In this document: positions 8,604 through 17,138 of the stretch, piece after piece
Layout of the letters: every line of letters starts with the position of its first letter
How positions within the stretch are numbered: position 1 is the first letter of the stretch
Assembly: GCF_012985465.1 (NCBI RefSeq)
Contig: NZ_JAAQWN010000001.1
Coordinates: 620,001-684,000, forward strand
Direction of reading: 5' to 3'
Length of the DNA: 64,000 bases
Source of the DNA: Pseudomonas sp. WS 5079
GTDB taxonomy: Bacteria; Pseudomonadota; Gammaproteobacteria; Pseudomonadales; Pseudomonadaceae
The notes under the pieces: model-generated
Databases searched by the model: none
Seen by the model: the letters and a program-made list of their open reading frames with translations, nothing else
What the model was told of the DNA's origin: nothing
Program-made: the position numbers and the translations under genes

Positions 8604-9662
8604 GTGGAAATCATTCTCCTCGGTGTGATTCTGCATTTGATCGGTGGCTTTGCCTCCGGCAGTTTCTACATCCCCTACAAAAAAGTTGGTGGCTGGGCCT
8701 GGGAAAGCTACTGGATCACCGGCGGCCTGGTGTCGTGGCTGATCGTGCCGCTGATTGCCGCGCAATTGACCGTGCCCGGCTGGGTCGAAATCCTGCGCAA
8801 CGCCGACACCAGCACCCTGCTCTGGACCTATATGTTCGGTGTGCTGTGGGGCATCGGCGGGCTGACGTTCGGCCTGACCATGCGCTACCTGGGGCTGTCT
8901 TTGGGCATGTCGCTGATCATGGGCCTGACCTCGGCCCTCGGCGCCCTGATGCCCGCCTTGTACCGCGACCTGTTCACCCACGAGACAGAGGGCACCCTGA
9001 CCTCGATGCTTGCCTCACAAGGCGGGCATTGGGTGCTGTGGGGCGTGGCCGTGTCGCTGATCGGCATCGCAGTGTGCGGCAAGGCCGGGCTGATCAAGGA
9101 ACGGGAAGTGTCCCAGGCGGTAAAGTTCGCCAGCGTCAGCGAGTTCGCCCTGGGCAAGGGCATGCTGGTGGCGGTGATTTCCGGGGTGTTGAGCGCCTGC
9201 TTCAGCTACGGTATTTCCGCCGGGCGCCCACTGGCCGCCGCCGCCGTGGAACATGGCGCCAACAGCCTGTTCCAGAACAACGTGACGTTCATGGTGATCA
9301 TGTGGGGTGGCCTGACCACCAACGGCATCTGGTGCCTGTGGCTGAACTGGCGCAACCGCACGTTCCACAACTACACCGACCGCAACGCCCCGCTATTGCG
9401 CAACTACCTGCTGGTGGCGTGCGCCGGGACCTTGTGGTTCTTGCAATTCTTTTTCTACGGCATGGGCGAAAGCCGCCTGCAGAACGACGCCAGCTCGTGG
9501 GTGTTGCACATGTCTTTCATCATCATTGTGTCCAATTGCTGGGGCCTCTACTTTCGCGAATGGCACGGCACCAGCACGGCCAACAAGGGCGTGCTGGTGG
9601 CCGGGATCGCGGTGATCCTCGGCGCCATTGCCATGGTTGGCTACGGTAATTACCTCGGCTGA
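8604..9662 (+). CDS. rhaT: L-rhamnose/proton symporter
   Basis: A 352-residue, ten-segment inner-membrane carrier matching E. coli RhaT (344). Family blocks include HLIGGFASGSFYIPYKKVGG near the N-terminus, GVLWGIGGLTFGLTMRYLG, and LWFLQFFFYGMGESR in the C-terminal half. The start is a GTG at 8604, supported by AAAAAGGA ten bases upstream. It imports L-rhamnose with a proton. The cluster therefore has both a rhamnose carrier (this) and a rhamnonate-type carrier (first gene). Confidence 0.93.
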   Translation: MEIILLGVILHLIGGFASGSFYIPYKKVGGWAWESYWITGGLVSWLIVPLIAAQLTVPGWVEILRNADTSTLLWTYMFGVLWGIGGLTFGLTMRYLGLSLGMSLIMGLTSALGALMPALYRDLFTHETEGTLTSMLASQGGHWVLWGVAVSLIGIAVCGKAGLIKEREVSQAVKFASVSEFALGKGMLVAVISGVLSACFSYGISAGRPLAAAAVEHGANSLFQNNVTFMVIMWGGLTTNGIWCLWLNWRNRTFHNYTDRNAPLLRNYLLVACAGTLWFLQFFFYGMGESRLQNDASSWVLHMSFIIIVSNCWGLYFREWHGTSTANKGVLVAGIAVILGAIAMVGYGNYLG

Positions 9663-9733
9663 GGCCGCAATGCCTTTTTGTCGGGGCGAGCTTGCTCCTA
9701 CAACAGCGTTATATTTTTTCCAGGAGATTTCCC

Positions 9734-10504
9734 ATGTTGCTAGCAGACAAAACCGTGATCATCACCGGCGCCTCCCGTGGCATCGGCCGCGCTGCCGCCC
9801 GCGAATGTGCACGCCAGGGCGCCCGTGTGGTGATCGGCCATAGCGCCAGCACGCAAGGCACCCAGGCCGCGCTGTCGTTGATCGAGGAGATCCGCGCGTT
9901 CGGTGGCCAGGCCATTGAAGTAGGCGGTGATGCCGCCGACCCGGACACCGGCGACAAGCTGGTGGCGGGGGCAGTCGAGGCCTTCGGCAGTGTCGATGTG
10001 TTCGTCAACAACGCCGGGATCTGCCCGTTCCATTCGTTCCTCGACATGCCGCGCGAGGTCTACCTCAAGACGGTCAATACCAACCTCAACGGCGCCTACT
10101 TCGCCGTGCAGGCGGCGGCCAACCAGATGAAGAACCAGGGCCGTGGCGGCGCGATCATTGCCGTCAGTTCCATCAGCGCCCTGGTAGGTGGCGGCATGCA
10201 GACCCACTACACCCCGACCAAGGCCGGCCTGCATTCGTTGATGCAATCCTGCGCCATCGCCCTGGGGCCTTATGGCATTCGCTGCAACTCGGTACTGCCG
10301 GGCACCATCGCCACCGACATCAACAAGCAAGACCTGGCTGACGCAGAAAAACTCGCCTACATGACCTCCCGCACACCCCTGGGCCGCCTGGGCGAACCGG
10401 ACGACGTCGCCGGGCCGATCGTGTTCCTGGCCTCGGACATGGCGCGCTACGTAACCGGCGCCTCGTTGCTGGTGGATGGCGGGTTGTTCGTCAACTTGCA
10501 GTAA
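9734..10504 (+). CDS. SDR-family L-rhamnose 1-dehydrogenase (probable)
   Basis: A 256-residue short-chain dehydrogenase. The start at ATG 9734 has a good AGGAG site. The nucleotide-binding GASRGIG is at about residues 12-18, the NNAG motif is VNNAGICPF, the catalytic Ser is in VSSISAL and the Tyr/Lys pair is YTPTK. The C-terminus MARYVTGASLLVDGGLFVN is typical. In non-phosphorylative rhamnose use, an SDR enzyme of this size oxidises L-rhamnose to its lactone with NAD(P)+. It completes the enzyme set in this cluster, and substrate is inferred from context. A fragmentary REP lies in the 71-bp gap before it. Confidence 0.82.
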   Translation: MLLADKTVIITGASRGIGRAAARECARQGARVVIGHSASTQGTQAALSLIEEIRAFGGQAIEVGGDAADPDTGDKLVAGAVEAFGSVDVFVNNAGICPFHSFLDMPREVYLKTVNTNLNGAYFAVQAAANQMKNQGRGGAIIAVSSISALVGGGMQTHYTPTKAGLHSLMQSCAIALGPYGIRCNSVLPGTIATDINKQDLADAEKLAYMTSRTPLGRLGEPDDVAGPIVFLASDMARYVTGASLLVDGGLFVNLQ

Positions 10505-10538
10505 CCCCCGACACCGCCCCCACACACCAAAGATCCAA

Positions 10539-10629
10539 TGTGGGAGCGGGCTTGCTCGCAATAGCAGTGTGTCAGTCAGCCGATTCATCACTGAACCACC
10601 GCCATCGCGAGCCAGCCCTCTCCCACACT
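10539..10629. repeat. Inverted pair of REP elements
   Basis: TGTGGGAGCGGGCTTGCTCG at the left and its approximate complement ending CTCCCACAC at the right. They lie between the SDR gene and the porin gene, so they would form a hairpin in the intercistronic mRNA. Confidence 0.75.
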
Positions 10630-10696
10630 GGAGGTCTGTGTGTACCTGGAATTTGTGTTTTACCCCGGATAACAACAATAAAACCAAGGAGCACTC

Positions 10697-12010
10697 ATGC
10701 GCATCAACCTCCCCCTGGCCCTGCTATGCAGCACGGTTTCCACCTGCGCCCTGAGCGCCGGCCTGCTGGACCCTGCCTCCCCGGCCATGCTCGGCGACTG
10801 GAACGGCCTGCGCCCGCGGCTCGCCGAACAGGGCTATGACTTCACCCTCAAATACGTCGGCGAAGTGGGCTCCAACCTCGGCGGCGGCTATGACTCCCAT
10901 ATGACTGCGCGCTGGAGCGATCAACTGATCCTCGGCGTAACCATGGACCTGCAAAAACTCTGGGGCTGGCAGGACGCAACCTTGCGCATCGGCATCGGCG
11001 AGCGCCATGGCAAGGACATTACCAATGACCGCGTACATCACCCCGACGCCACCGGCCTGACCTCGACCATGGAAGTGTTCGGCGGCGGCAATGCCTGGCG
11101 CCTGTCACAGTTCTGGTACGAGCAGAAGTTCTTCGCGCGCAAGCTGGCCGTGAAACTGGGGCGCTTCGGCCATGGCGAGGACTTTGACCAGTTCCCCTGC
11201 GAGTTCCAGAACGTGACCCTGTGCGGTTCCCAGGAAGGCAACTGGAATGGCGTGTGGAACAGTTTCCCCATCAGCCAATGGGCGGTGCGTGCCAAATACC
11301 AGTTCACCGACGTGTTCGCGGTGCAGGTTGGCGCCTACGACAAAAACCCTGGCAACGCCGAGGCGAGCAATGGCTTCAAGCCGTTCATCAGCGGCTCCCA
11401 AGGCACCAGCTTCCCTGTCGAAGCCATCTGGAAGGGGCGCATCGGCGGCCTGAGTTCGGAATACCACGCCGGCTACTACTACGCCAATGCCGACACCCAG
11501 GACATGCTCAAGGACGCTGACGGCAACTATGCAGCCAGCAGCCAGAAACCCTACCGGATGTATTCGAGCAATGCCGGCTGGTGGTTGTCGGGCCAACAGC
11601 AACTGACCACTGTCGATGGCAACGACAAACGCGGGCTCAACGTGTTTGCCAACCTTGCCATGAACGACCCGGACAAAAGCATGATCAAGAGCCTGGTGCA
11701 GGTCGGCCTGATCTACCGAGGCCCCTTCGACGCGCGGCCGCATGACACTTTTGGCGTCGGTGCGTCGAAACTTAAGGTCAGTGACCGCTATACCGACAAC
11801 ACCCAGGCACTCAACGCACGCACGGGTGTGACGGGCATAGGGGATCTGCCTGAGCAGCGGCGCGAATACAGCTACGAGGTCAACTACGGCGTGCAGGCCA
11901 CCCAGTGGCTGATGGTGCGGCCTAACCTGCAATATGTGAAATATCCGGGTGGGGTGACGCAAACCCGTGGAGCGGTGGTGGGTGGGGTGCAGTTTATTGC
12001 CGATTTCTGA
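10697..12010 (+). CDS. oprB: OprB-family carbohydrate-selective porin
   Basis: A 437-residue outer-membrane barrel with a signal peptide (about residues 1-20, cleavage near LSAG). The family opening block is LGDWNGLRPRLAEQGYDFTL. Later blocks RLSQFWYEQKFFARKLAVKL and VGAYDKNPGNAEASNGFK are typical of OprB porins. The last residue is Phe, as needed for Bam-dependent insertion. It lies at the end of the rhamnose cluster and probably supplies sugar to RhaT. A REP pair and 192 bp separate it from the SDR gene, so it may also have its own promoter. The sugar specificity is inferred. Confidence 0.88.
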   Translation: MRINLPLALLCSTVSTCALSAGLLDPASPAMLGDWNGLRPRLAEQGYDFTLKYVGEVGSNLGGGYDSHMTARWSDQLILGVTMDLQKLWGWQDATLRIGIGERHGKDITNDRVHHPDATGLTSTMEVFGGGNAWRLSQFWYEQKFFARKLAVKLGRFGHGEDFDQFPCEFQNVTLCGSQEGNWNGVWNSFPISQWAVRAKYQFTDVFAVQVGAYDKNPGNAEASNGFKPFISGSQGTSFPVEAIWKGRIGGLSSEYHAGYYYANADTQDMLKDADGNYAASSQKPYRMYSSNAGWWLSGQQQLTTVDGNDKRGLNVFANLAMNDPDKSMIKSLVQVGLIYRGPFDARPHDTFGVGASKLKVSDRYTDNTQALNARTGVTGIGDLPEQRREYSYEVNYGVQATQWLMVRPNLQYVKYPGGVTQTRGAVVGGVQFIADF

Positions 12011-12015
12011 GGGTT

Positions 12016-12040
12016 GGGGGAATGCAAAATTGCATCCCCC
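12016..12040. terminator. Hairpin between convergent oprB and the sigma-54 activator gene
   Basis: GGGGGAATGCAA and TTGCATCCCCC form a near-perfect stem with a two-base loop (one bulged A), six bases after the oprB stop. It lies between two convergent genes and could stop transcription from both sides. The T-rich tract after the stem is weak on the plus strand but better on the minus strand through the loop region, so the call is tentative. Confidence 0.5.
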
Positions 12041-12043
12041 TTG

Positions 12044-12115
12044 CAAGAGTGGGCTTGCCAGCGATAGCGGTCAGTCAACCAATACCACCATCGCGGGCAA
12101 GCCCGCTCCCACAGG
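12044..12115. repeat. Inverted pair of REP elements
   Basis: GTGGGCTTGCCAGCGATAG at the left and CGCGGGCAAGCCCGCTCCCA at the right, in the gap between convergent genes. Confidence 0.75.
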
Positions 12116-12141
12116 TTCGGCTGCCAGGCAGCCCAACCTCA

Positions 12142-13218
12142 TCACTGCCCCTCAAGCAACGCCGGCTTGCCCAACTCCCCTATCTTCTCCAGCCGCGCCC
12201 GCACGATATTGCGGCTGATATTGAGCAAGCGCCCGGTCTGCAATTGGTTGCCATGGCAGTAGCGATACGCTGCACGAAACACGGTTTCTTCAATGTGCTC
12301 GTAAAGGTCCGGGATGTTCTGCTCGAACAGTGCATTGAGCGCCGCTTCCAGGTCCACCGGGCCGCTGGGGGCCGGCAGGGCGTGGTTGGCTTCGTCCTGG
12401 CGGATGCCGGACGAGCGCATGTCCACCAGGTGCAGGTCCGCAGGCTGCACCCGTTGGTTGCGGCACACCAGCAAGGCGTGGTGGATGGCGTTCTCCAGTT
12501 CGCGAATGTTGCCCGGCCAGCTGTGCTCGAGCATTTTGCGCTCGGCTTCCGGGCTCAGGCTTGCGCGGTTGTAGCCCAGGCGCTGGCAATGTTCTTCGAG
12601 GAAAAACTCCGCCAGGGGCAGGATGTCGCCGGGGCGTTCGCGCAGTGGCGGCAGGCGGATGGTCGCGACGTGCAGGCGGTAGAACAGATCCTCGCGAAAA
12701 TGCCCGGCGACCACCGCGTCGGCCAGGTTGACGTTGGTGGCGGCCACCAGGCGCACATTGATCGGGATCGGCGTGCGCGAGCCCAGGCGCACCACTTCGC
12801 GCTCCTGCAACACCCGCAGTAACTTGACCTGCATGTTCAACGGCAAATCGCCAATTTCATCGAGGAACAACGTGCCGCCGTTGGCCGCTTCGAACCAACC
12901 GGCCTTATGGGTGGTGGCGCCGGTGAACGCACCTTTTTCATGGCCGAACAACTCGCTCTCCACCAGGGTTTCGGCAAAGGCCCCGCAGTTCACCGCCACA
13001 AACGGTTCGCGGCCGCGCCGGCTCAGGTTATGGATGTGCCGCGCCACCAGTTCCTTGCCGGTGCCCGTTTCGCCAATGATCAAGGTATTGGCCTCGCTGG
13101 GCGCCAGGCGCTCGATCCGCGCCAGCAATTCCTGGGAGCGCGGGTCCTTGAACACCAGCACGGTGGCACGCACCGACTTGGTCAATTCGCGGGCATTGGG
13201 ATGAGTGATCAACGACAT
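12142..13218 (-). CDS. Sigma-54-dependent activator, SfnR-like (sulfur acquisition)
   Basis: A 358-residue enhancer-binding protein without a receiver domain, started at ATG 13218 ([20 protein letters not shown]). Its AAA+ domain has Walker A GETGTGKE at residues 49-56, the sigma-54 contact loop GAFTGA at 96-101, and Walker [13 protein letters not shown] Fis-type helix-turn-helix closes the protein ([20 protein letters not shown]). Length and N-terminus resemble SfnR of P. putida, which activates dimethylsulfone and other organosulfur genes with sigma-54. It is divergent from the plus-strand sulfur operon, whose promoter region contains a sigma-54 site, so it is probably the local activator. 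Without a sensory domain, control is probably at the level of its own synthesis. Confidence 0.85.
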   Translation of the reverse strand: MSLITHPNARELTKSVRATVLVFKDPRSQELLARIERLAPSEANTLIIGETGTGKELVARHIHNLSRRGREPFVAVNCGAFAETLVESELFGHEKGAFTGATTHKAGWFEAANGGTLFLDEIGDLPLNMQVKLLRVLQEREVVRLGSRTPIPINVRLVAATNVNLADAVVAGHFREDLFYRLHVATIRLPPLRERPGDILPLAEFFLEEHCQRLGYNRASLSPEAERKMLEHSWPGNIRELENAIHHALLVCRNQRVQPADLHLVDMRSSGIRQDEANHALPAPSGPVDLEAALNALFEQNIPDLYEHIEETVFRAAYRYCHGNQLQTGRLLNISRNIVRARLEKIGELGKPALLEGQ

Positions 13219-13335
13219 GGTGCATTCCTGGCAATAAAAGCGCGTGCTCAATAGTGCATGAAGTTTTCTAGACCATTTAATTATTAATTCGTATTTATAT
13301 ATTCCCATTTAGCATATACCAACACTGCACGCCAC
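13219..13335 (-). promoter_or_regulatory. AT-rich promoter region of the SfnR-like gene
   Basis: The stretch 13258-13320 is strikingly AT-rich for this genome, with runs such as TTAATTATTAATTCG and TATTTATATATTCCC. AT-rich leaders like this are seen at CysB/Cbl-type LysR targets that answer sulfate limitation. This fits an SfnR-like gene but no precise site is claimed. Confidence 0.3.
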
Positions 13336-13357
13336 GGCTGCTGCTGGAGCAGCAACC
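13336..13357 (+). promoter_or_regulatory. Candidate upstream activator site for the SfnR-like protein
   Basis: GGCTGCTGCT-GG-AGCAGCAACC is a 10-2-10 inverted repeat with one mismatch. It ends 107 bp before the -24/-12 promoter at 13465. A 16-base core (13342-13357) recurs with one mismatch, in the same orientation and at nearly the same distance, upstream of the minus-strand sigma-54 promoter at 31573-31589. Confidence 0.5.
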
Positions 13358-13464
13358 GGCCAGCAGTTGCCTGTCTATCCATCAACAACCGGGCGTGCGC
13401 CAGCGCCCCGCGCCAAACGCTACAGGCCACGGTTGTTGGGGCTCTGAGGGCATTCGAGCGACGC

Positions 13465-13480
13465 TGGCATGCAATCTGCT
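13465..13480 (+). promoter_or_regulatory. Sigma-54 (-24/-12) promoter of the plus-strand sulfur operon
   Basis: TGGCATG-CAAT-CTGCT matches the TGGCACG-N4-TTGCW consensus at all but two positions, with the invariant GG and GC ten bases apart. Transcription should start near 13491. This leaves a leader of about 130 bases that contains an inverted REP pair. Confidence 0.6.
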
Positions 13481-13504
13481 CTCTCCCTGCCAACACCCTC
13501 CCCT

Positions 13505-13590
13505 GGAGGAGCCGGCTTGCCGGCGATGGCGTGCGGTTAAACGCTGCAAGGCTCAACGGCCTCATCGCCGGCAAGCCGGGCTTCTACCAG
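13505..13590. repeat. Inverted REP pair in the leader of the sulfur operon
   Basis: GGAGGAGCCGGCTTGCCGGC and ATCGCCGGCAAGCCGGGCTT face each other. The pair lies between the predicted sigma-54 start and the first gene. Confidence 0.75.
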
Positions 13591-13621
13591 GGCAGGTCTT
13601 CAAATTGGCAGGGGAATTTCG

Positions 13622-14680
13622 ATGAATAAATGGATCGCCGCATTGTTCGCTGTGCTGGTCAGCACGCTCGCGCTGGCGCAGCCGCCAGCCTCGGTAAAAA
13701 TCGCCATCGTCGCCTACACCCAGGGCGGCAAGCCGGTATTCGGTGGGATCGCCGGGCGGGTGATCGAGGATGGCTGGCTGGAAACGCAACTGCGCGAGCG
13801 CGGGGTCAAGCTGCAATGGATCGCCCTGCCCCACGCCGGCGCCGGCCCGCAGATCAACGAAGGCTTCAGCAACAACACCCTGGACTTCGCCGTGCGCGGT
13901 GACCTGCCCTCGGTGATCGCCGGAGCCGGTGGCGTGCCGGGCAAGTTGATCGTGCCCGGCGGCAGCGGCAATAACATCTACCTGGTGGTGCCCGCCGGCT
14001 CCAGCGCCAACAGCATCGAGGACCTCAAGGGCAAGCGCCTGGCCCTGCACCGTGGCCGCCCCTGGGAGTTTGCCTTCAGTAACTTCCTGGCGAGCAAGGG
14101 CCTCAAGCTCGACGACTTCAAGATCGCCAACCTCAACCCGCAAGTCGGCGCGGCGGCGGTGTCGGCCGGCAAGGTCGATGCAGCGGTGCTGTTGAGCGAG
14201 GCCTATGCCTTGGAAGACAAGGGCGTGGGCAAGATCATCTGGTCGACCAAGCAAGGCAGCGAAGACTGGCGGCTGATCTCCGACCTGTGGGGCACCGACG
14301 CCTTTGTGCAGCAGCACCCGGATATCACCCAATTGCTCGCCACGGCCTGGGTCAAGGCTGCCTGGTGGATTTCCCAGACGCAGAACCAGGACGCCTATTA
14401 CCAATTGTCTTCGCGCGCCGGCACCGCCGAAAGCGTGCTGCGCCGTGATGACCAGGACGACCCGGTGGCCTGGCAAGAACGCTGGGCGCCGAAAAGCGAC
14501 GCGCAGCTCAAGGCCCACTACCAGGCGCTGACGGCCTACGCCCTGGCCAACCACCTGATCCGCGACCACTACGACATCAGCCCGTCCCTGGCCACCGGCT
14601 TTACCCGCCAGGCCCTGATCGACCTGCAACTCACCGACTACTGGCCTGCCCTGCGTGGCCAGGTCAGCACCCAACCTTGA
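13622..14680 (+). CDS. Orphan SsuA-like periplasmic binding protein
   Basis: A 352-residue protein with a signal peptide (residues 1-19, LVSTLALAQ). The mature part has the SsuA/TauA type fold signature: FAVRGDLPSVIAGAG, then DLKGKRLALHRGRPWEFAFS and KVDAAVLLSEAYALED. Such proteins bind sulfonates, sulfate esters or related anions. No SsuB/SsuC type ATPase or permease is encoded nearby, so it must use a transporter encoded elsewhere or have another role. It is the first gene after the sigma-54 promoter, with GGGGA upstream of the ATG, and the hydrolase gene begins 15 bp after its stop. Confidence 0.8.
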   Translation: MNKWIAALFAVLVSTLALAQPPASVKIAIVAYTQGGKPVFGGIAGRVIEDGWLETQLRERGVKLQWIALPHAGAGPQINEGFSNNTLDFAVRGDLPSVIAGAGGVPGKLIVPGGSGNNIYLVVPAGSSANSIEDLKGKRLALHRGRPWEFAFSNFLASKGLKLDDFKIANLNPQVGAAAVSAGKVDAAVLLSEAYALEDKGVGKIIWSTKQGSEDWRLISDLWGTDAFVQQHPDITQLLATAWVKAAWWISQTQNQDAYYQLSSRAGTAESVLRRDDQDDPVAWQERWAPKSDAQLKAHYQALTAYALANHLIRDHYDISPSLATGFTRQALIDLQLTDYWPALRGQVSTQP

Positions 14681-14694
14681 TAGGGAAATTACCG

Positions 14695-15918
14695 ATGAAT
14701 CTGCCCCGCTCCTTCGCCTTCGGCCTCAGCATCCTGGCACTGTCCATGAGCGCCCTGGCGGCCGACGTGCACGCGCCCAAGCCCGACCCACTGCAAGGCG
14801 ATGGCCGTGTCTCGGCGTTCTACACCTGGGAAAAAGTCATCCCGGCCACCCCCGGCAAACTGCTGCGCAGCGAACCCCTGGAAAAAACCCTGAGCCTGCC
14901 CAATGCCGCCAGTGCCCAGCGCATTCTCTATACCTCCACCGATGGCATCGACAACAAAACCCCGGTGGTGGTCTCCGGCACCCTGTTCCTGCCCAAGGGC
15001 AAGGCTCCGGCCGGCGGTTGGCCGGTGGCCAGTTGGGGGCATGGCACGGTCGGGGTCGCTGATGTATGCGCGCCGTCGTGGCAGGGCCGTTCGTACCGTG
15101 ACGTGCAGTACCTCAGCCGCTGGCTGGATGAAGGGTTTGCCGTGGTCGCCACCGATTATCAGGGCCTGGGCGTCCCCGGCGGGCATCCGTTGCTGAACAA
15201 TCGCATGGCCGCCTACGGCATTCTCGATGCGGCCAAGGCCGTGGTGGCGGGTGTGCCTGGGCTGGCGAACAAGGTGCTGATTGTCGGCCAGTCTCAGGGC
15301 GGCGCCGGCGCGTTTGCCTCGGCCGCATATGCCGCCACCTATGCGCCCGACCTTGGGGTCAAGGGCAGCATCGGCACCGGGGTGATCTACACCGTCGGCG
15401 CGAAAAACGTGGGTGAACAGGACCCCAACAAGGTCGACGCGTCCCTGGCCTACGGCTTCTATACCTTGCTCGCGGCCCAGCAATATGACCCGAGCATCGA
15501 CCCCCGGGACTTCTATACCGACAAGGCCCTGCCGCTGTTCGAGCAGGCGCGCACCAGTTGCCTCGCGGCTCTGGTCAGCGACGTCGAAGGCATCGGCCTG
15601 ACCCCGGCCAACGCGAAGAAGGACTACCAGGGCAAGCAGCTCGCTCCGTGGCTGGCGCAAGTGTCGTACCCCACCCTGAAAACCGCACAGCCGGTATTTA
15701 TCGGCACCGGCGCCGAGGACAAGACCCCGGCGGCGTCCACCCAAGTGGCACTGATGCAGGACGCGTGCAAAGCCGGCTCCATCGTCGAGGGCCACCTGTA
15801 CAAGGGTCTGGGCCATAGCCCGACGGTCAATGCCTCGCTGAAGGACTCCGTGCCTTTCGCCCACAAGGTCATCAACGACCAACCGATCACGCCGATCTGC
15901 AATCCCAGCGTGCAATAA
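14695..15918 (+). CDS. Secreted alpha/beta hydrolase, secretory lipase family
   Basis: A 407-residue protein started at ATG 14695 behind AGGGA. A signal peptide covers about residues 1-22 (LALSMSALAA). The nucleophile elbow GQSQGGAGAF and the upstream oxyanion region SWGHGTVGVAD identify an alpha/beta hydrolase of the secretory lipase (LIP) type. Asp in FIGTGAEDKTPAAS and His in GLGHSPTVN are good catalytic-triad candidates. Placement in an organosulfur operon suggests it releases a sulfur-bearing acid or alcohol from an ester in the periplasm. The true substrate is unknown. Confidence 0.78.
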   Translation: MNLPRSFAFGLSILALSMSALAADVHAPKPDPLQGDGRVSAFYTWEKVIPATPGKLLRSEPLEKTLSLPNAASAQRILYTSTDGIDNKTPVVVSGTLFLPKGKAPAGGWPVASWGHGTVGVADVCAPSWQGRSYRDVQYLSRWLDEGFAVVATDYQGLGVPGGHPLLNNRMAAYGILDAAKAVVAGVPGLANKVLIVGQSQGGAGAFASAAYAATYAPDLGVKGSIGTGVIYTVGAKNVGEQDPNKVDASLAYGFYTLLAAQQYDPSIDPRDFYTDKALPLFEQARTSCLAALVSDVEGIGLTPANAKKDYQGKQLAPWLAQVSYPTLKTAQPVFIGTGAEDKTPAASTQVALMQDACKAGSIVEGHLYKGLGHSPTVNASLKDSVPFAHKVINDQPITPICNPSVQ

Positions 15919-15931
15919 GCCGGAGGTTTTC

Positions 15932-17134
15932 ATGAGCATCGAATTCTTCACCCGCCTGCCACTGCACGGCGAGACCCAGTTTTTGCCCGGCGACCCGCGC
16001 AACCGTGGCGACTGGCATCGGGGCGGCGCCAGTACCGGCGCGGTGTCCGGCTTCAGCGTCGGCGATCACTTCACTTATATCGACTACCTCGGGCAAATCG
16101 CCAAGGCCGCCGAAATCAATGGCTTTGGCGGCGCGCTGATGGTCAACGCGCCCACCGGCGAAGAACCGTGGACCGTGTGCTCGCTGCTGGCCCGGGAAAC
16201 CCGCACCCTGCAGTTTGTCACGGCGTTCCAGCCCTACCACTACACCCCGTGGGTCGCGGTGCAACAGGCTGCCACCTACCAGCGCGCCACCGGCAACCGC
16301 CTGGTGTGGAACATCATCAACGGCGGTTCGGACGCCATCCAGCGCCAGGTCGGCGATTTCAGCGACCACGACGAACGCTATGAGCGCGCCACCGAGTTTA
16401 TGGATGTGGTCAAGGGCTATTGGCACAACGAGACCTTCCACTACGACGGCAAGTTCTACAAGGCCGATGGTGGCGGGCTGCGCGGGCCGTTGAAGAAGGC
16501 CGAGCTGCCGCTGATCTGCACCGCCGGCTCGTCCATCGCCGCCCGCGAGTTTGCCGCCAAGCATGCCGATTTCTACCTGATGCGCGCCGAGCATCCCGAT
16601 GAAATCGCGGCATTGATCGCAGACTTGCGCGAGCGCGCCTTGAGGTGGGGGCGCACGGATATCCGCTTTGGCCTGTCGATTGACGTCATCACCCGCGAAA
16701 CCGAGGAACTGGCGCGCACCGAAGCCAAGCGTTTCTTCGACGAGGGCATCGCCCGTGGCGCGGTCAAGGCCGTGGCCGCCCACGCGGGCCTGCGCACCGC
16801 GCGCAAGTTGAGCTACGAGCAAGGCTTTGCCGAGAAAAACGAAACCCAGGGCTTCGAGGACTTTTTTATCCATCCCAATGTGTGGACTGGCTTCGGCTAC
16901 ATCGGCATCCCGCCTGGCTGTGCGCTGGTGGGCAGCTACGAGAACGTGGTGGCGCGGATCCGTGAGTACAACGCCATTGGCATCGACCTGTTCTTCCTTG
17001 CCGGCTACCCGCACCTGGAAGAGGCCTATCGCCTGGGCGAGCACATCCTGCCGCACTTTCGCAATGAACGCGCCGAACTAAGCCGCGCCCCGGAACCCGT
17101 GCGCGCGCTGCACTCGGCCAATGGCGGAGCCTGA
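15932..17134 (+). CDS. LLM-class flavin-dependent monooxygenase, SsuD-like (copy 1)
   Basis: A 400-residue bacterial-luciferase-fold protein, probably FMNH2-dependent, that would oxidise a C-S bond and release sulfite. Blocks shared with SsuD are NRLVWNIINGGSDAIQRQVG, DHDERYERATEF, CTAGSSIAAREFAAKHADFY and FFLAGYPHLEEAYRLGEHIL. The SsuD segment with catalytic Arg226 and His228 (FGIRLHVIVRET) reads FGLSIDVITRET here, so both residues differ, and the SsuD Cys54 position is not Cys. A different substrate from simple alkanesulfonates is therefore likely. GGAGG upstream of the ATG is strong. No flavin reductase is encoded in the window. Confidence 0.82.
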   Translation: MSIEFFTRLPLHGETQFLPGDPRNRGDWHRGGASTGAVSGFSVGDHFTYIDYLGQIAKAAEINGFGGALMVNAPTGEEPWTVCSLLARETRTLQFVTAFQPYHYTPWVAVQQAATYQRATGNRLVWNIINGGSDAIQRQVGDFSDHDERYERATEFMDVVKGYWHNETFHYDGKFYKADGGGLRGPLKKAELPLICTAGSSIAAREFAAKHADFYLMRAEHPDEIAALIADLRERALRWGRTDIRFGLSIDVITRETEELARTEAKRFFDEGIARGAVKAVAAHAGLRTARKLSYEQGFAEKNETQGFEDFFIHPNVWTGFGYIGIPPGCALVGSYENVVARIREYNAIGIDLFFLAGYPHLEEAYRLGEHILPHFRNERAELSRAPEPVRALHSANGGA

Positions 17135-17138
17135 CACC

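Noticed and set aside
15932..17134. Assignment as dimethylsulfone monooxygenase SfnG
   Set aside because: The typical SfnG blocks (such as the N-terminal WVPNVSGGLV region) are not found. SsuD-like is as far as the sequence goes.
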